NCBI GenBank assembly: GCA_009602725.1
Contig: WELB01000070.1
Coordinates: 32,631 to 52,441, forward strand
Direction of reading: 5' to 3'
Length of the DNA stretch: 19,811 nucleotides
DNA from: Spirogloea muscicola
Lineage: Eukaryota; Streptophyta; Zygnematophyceae; Spirogloeales; Spirogloeaceae
A program made the position numbers and the translations under genes. How positions within the stretch are numbered: position 1 is the first letter of the stretch; each line of letters opens with the position of its first letter. This document shows positions 16,885-19,811 of this stretch, in pieces. Below the pieces are notes generated by a model. It was not told the origin of the DNA and ran no database searches. It saw only the letters and a program-made list of their open reading frames with translations.

Positions 16885-17823
16885 GGCTTCTCCCCAAGGA
16901 GAGAGGGCTCCACCCAGACAATGAGCCCTGCTTTTTCCCTCCCGCCTTGCCAGGCTAAGGGCTGCTCAATTCTTGGTCACACTCTGACTGCCTGAGTGTG
17001 CCTCCTCTCAGCCTGGCACCTCTTGCCCAGCTTTCATGTCATCTTTCACGGCAGGCTGCTCCCAATCACTCCGTGTGGGAGCTTTGCAAATATTCCTCGG
17101 ACCCCTCAAAGGTCCTGTGTCCTGGCCATTCTTTGGCGTGTTGGCAAGAGGGCTATTGTCAAGCCTCCTTGTCTCAAGCCGCTGCTGGGCCTCCTTCCCC
17201 AGCTGACGCTTGTCCCAGACTTTGTTGACGCTTTGTCACCGTTCTTCTGGCCCTGACACTGCACCCGAATCGCAATTGTGAATGTCAAGGTTTACTCTGC
17301 TAGATTCTCCAAAGCAAAGCTAAGGTACAGATTGTAATGGGAGGAGCGTTGGTGCATACATACAAGCATTTGCTTATAGCAGCACCTGCCTTGCTACAGC
17401 ACAGCAACATAGGCTAGAGTGAGGTCTGTTTTCACACTGCGCATGCTGCAGCTGCGGTGCTTGGGGGTTTAGCAATCCACGGTGCCACTGTCACGCCATT
17501 GCAGAACCACATACACTGAGGACCCTGGCTACAAAGTAGTCTGCTGCGCATGTGGGTCGCGATTGGCGTGCTTGAGTAGAACAGCCAGACTTAGCTACTA
17601 ATCAAGCAGTGACCGTGGGCAACATCAGGAAAAGACGACCAACCGCAGAAAGCAGCACCAGCAAATTGCGCACGAAATTTCTGGTTTGAATCTCAGCATC
17701 ACAATACTGCTGGCAGGCAATAACGCCCCCGCAACAAGTTAAGGGTTCTCCATGCCACAGGGATGTGCACGGCCAGCAATGAGGACTGTTACTAATTTTC
17801 TGCTTTAAGTAGCTTACTCCACC
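16885..17823. other. No supported gene; 3' flank of the AP2 gene
   Basis: The best frame is 16996-17256 (+), starting only with GTG, 86 codons without recognisable domain or codon bias. The part next to 17824 should contain the 3' UTR of the AP2 gene. A tRNA-like GGTTTGAATCTC at about 17683-17694 has no matching upstream half. Confidence 0.4.
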
Positions 17824-19759
17824 CTAAGGTATGTACTGCAATGAATCTGTGGCCATGCCATCCCAGAAGCTCAAAGACTGGAGCAGATCTTGCTGTGAGG
17901 AGGACTCCGGAATGGAGGAAGAGACCTGTGCATCTAGATTGTCAAAGGGGCTGCTAGGGAGCTGCTCGTCGAGATCTTGGACCCAAGAAGAGCACAACTG
18001 GCCCAGGCTAGTGGGCTCAGGGAGAGGTCTGAACGGGCTCCCGCTGCGGCTGAAGCTTTGACCAGCCAGAGTAGGAAAGATGCCCTCCGAGTTGGGGACG
18101 TCCTCTGGAAGAGGTTGCAGAGGTATTCGCGCATCGCTGCCAAGGTGGGGCAAAGACATGTCCAATGGGCCGCCGGTCGCAGTGCTGGGGTTCCCCAGGC
18201 GCTTGAGGAGGTACTGGGTGGCCTGCGAGGTGAGCACGTCGGCCGGTGCCAGCCCAGCGACCTGGGATGATAAGCAGGCTGCCGAGAGTGTGGACGATGA
18301 CGAGTATGGCGAGGATGGGGCAGACTGCGGCAGGTTGGTGCCAGTGAAGTCAGCCAATGTATCCCGGTGAGTCATTGAGTGCAGGGCTGCAGGCATGAGG
18401 GCGAAGTGGGGCGTCGCTTGCTGGTCAATCTCTCTTGGGGGCTGAGAGATGGTGAGCGGCAAGTTGTTGATCGACAAGGTCGCATCCAGGTCCAGACCGA
18501 AACTGGGCTGGGGCGGCAGGGCCCCCCGCTCATCCTTCAGCGGCGGCGTGAAGCTGATGGCCACGACCCCCTTCGGGCTGGGCTTCTGGCAGTTCCTCTT
18601 GCCGGCGGGGCCATCGACCTCCGGCTCAGCGCTGCTCCTGCCCCGCTTCAGGGCCTTGAGCGCCTGGCGCACGCCTCGCCAGTGCAGCTCCGAGTCCGTC
18701 GCCCTGCTGGCCGAGGATGCGCCCGACCGCGACCGCGTGGAGCTGGACGGCGAATGCGGCTGGGAGTCGGCACCATCGTCGTGCTCCTTGCCAGAGTAGC
18801 TCCCTGCCTGGAAGTTGGTGCGCGTGCCCTCCCCTCGTATCTCGCGGGCGGCCTCGTCGTAAGCGCTGGCTGCCGCTTCGGCAGTGTCGAATGTCCCGAG
18901 CCACTTGCGGACGCCGTGGATGGTGTCTTTGATCTCCGCAATCCACCTGCCTGACTGCCGCTGCCTGACGCCTCTGAACTTGCTGGGGCCGCGTCCTCGG
19001 GTGTGGCTCGCTGAGCAGGTCGGCCCCTCCTTCCCCTCACCGGCAGGCTCAGCCTGCTCCTCGGCGCTCAGGCAATGCCTGGGTAATCGGCAATGGAGTG
19101 CGTGAATGCGTGGACGAGCACTCGCAGGATCTGTAGGACGACCGGATGCGAAGCCAGACAGTGACATTGCGCGCAAGCAATGTCGGGCTCCGGGCTGGTC
19201 CCGCGGGCACAGCAGGCTCACCCGCTCGAGACAGTGGAGGTGCGTGCGAGGTGGCATTCCTTTGGCCGCGGCCCTTCCAGCTCCGTCGAGCGGCTGGACA
19301 GCGTCGGGGGGAGGCCGCCGCCCTCCAGCTTCGTCTGCGCGGCGTACCGCTCCCAGGCCCAGAGCTGGAGGAGCTGGCTGAAGCTGGCCGCTTCTTGCTG
19401 CAGGAAGAGAGAGAGGGAGAGAGAGCACAGTCCCACAGGCAGGGTCAGAGGAGACCTCCGGCCACCCACTGCGCTCGTGCTGCCGCTGGGTCCTCACATG
19501 GCCGCTACCACTCTGTGGGTCCTCCTACCGGCGAGGCGGCGGAGGAGTGGCGGACCTGGAGGTGCAGCTGCTGCTGCATCTGCTTCACGACATCAGCGCC
19601 CTGCGGCTCTGGCGGGCGGGCGCCGGCGGCGGCGGCGGCGAAGGGCAAGGCGGTGCGGGCGTGCAGGAGCGCCATGGTGGTGGGGTCCAGGAACGGCGAG
19701 GGCGGGGCCGAGGGGAAGAAGGGCAGCGGCAGGGGCCCGGCGCTGTGGACGTCGACCAT
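17824..19759 (-). CDS. AP2/ERF-domain transcription factor
   Basis: Exons in coding order: 19759-19556, 19397-19222, 19078-17824 (TAG at 17826-17824). Phases agree, giving about 544 residues. Intron 1 (158 nt) has a weak GTCCGC donor but an excellent pyrimidine tract and TTCCTGCAG acceptor; intron 2 (143 nt) is GTGAGC...TTACCCAG. The start ATG sits in GGCGGCCATGG, but the frame stays open to the window edge, so the N-terminus could extend further. Exon 1 is Pro/Ala-rich with a QMQQQLHLQ helix; exon 2 gives [20 protein letters not shown]. One AP2 domain, at about residues 160-216: [20 protein letters not shown], the [19 protein letters not shown] core and the TNF end. The C-terminus is acidic, Ser-rich and aromatic (DQLPSSP-type, [12 protein letters not shown]), as in activation domains. 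It is presumably a nuclear, DNA-binding regulator. An unspliced 557-codon reading from 19497 also exists, but its N-terminal part looks like intron translation. Confidence 0.85.
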
Positions 19760-19811
19760 GGCCGCCACCGCGGCGCGCAGCAAGGCGGCGGCGGGCGGGG
19801 GCGCGCTGGGG
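19760..19811. other. Window edge, GC-rich leader of the AP2 gene
   Basis: These 52 bases are GGC/GGG-rich and lie directly upstream of the chosen AP2 start. They are either 5' UTR or continuing Ala/Pro-rich coding sequence, and the window ends before this can be decided. Confidence 0.4.

Noticed and set aside
17640-17700. tRNA gene suggested by GGTTTGAATCTC
   Set aside because: No A-box, acceptor stem or anticodon arm can be drawn upstream at the right spacing.

Overview
The window is nuclear DNA of a green-lineage eukaryote, most likely a chlorophyte alga. The evidence is GC-rich, intron-dense genes with GT-AG introns, a plant-type DnaJ protein with a DnaJ-X region, and a transcription factor with a single AP2/ERF domain. 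Species assignment is inference; a trebouxiophyte (Chlorella-like) alga would fit. The sequence is a draft assembly: a short-read library adapter, 40 A and one N sit inside it at 7331-7390.

Layout. 1-130 is a CCCTCT/CCCTCCCT microsatellite. 448-4075 (+) is a 14-exon gene for a conserved protein I cannot name; its exons can be followed base by base from exon 1 to the stop, including one GC-AG intron. It converges on a six-exon DnaJ/DnaJ-X gene (4505 to about 6589, -). Just upstream of that, on the same strand, lies the C-terminal end of a VPS13-like lipid-transfer protein (6705-7330, -), cut off by the adapter artefact. 7391-9470 has no gene I can support, apart from a 161-bp tandem duplication near 8.9-9.2 kb. 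A small basic ORF lies at 9474-9680 (-).

9997 to about 13600, with outliers at 16.4-16.9 kb, is an island of short broken copies of one repeat family in both orientations. The coding-strand layout is: end of an ORF finishing in the peptide RGY-stop, then about 75-110 bp of 3' UTR, then a GGGGCTGG/CCAGCCCC hairpin, then a short tail often reading CAATGGGCGAGC. The two longest copies differ largely at synonymous positions, so the ORF end is a real, formerly selected protein. The form suggests 5'-truncated copies of a hairpin-tailed non-LTR-type retroelement nested into each other, loosely like Zepp-type clusters of green algae. That class assignment is a hypothesis.

13.8-14.05 kb looks like a promoter (three CACGTG boxes, two CCAAT boxes), followed by a G-run. 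14.1-15.65 kb may hold an unresolved plus-strand gene, of which only a last exon (15346-15645) is arguable. 15.68-16.3 kb is extremely GC-rich with strong palindromes. 17824-19759 (-) is a three-exon AP2/ERF transcription factor gene whose 5' end is close to the window edge.

The recognisable genes are independent housekeeping or regulatory loci (chaperone, membrane-contact protein, transcription factor, unnamed conserved protein) around a repeat island. I see no operon-like or defence-system organisation.
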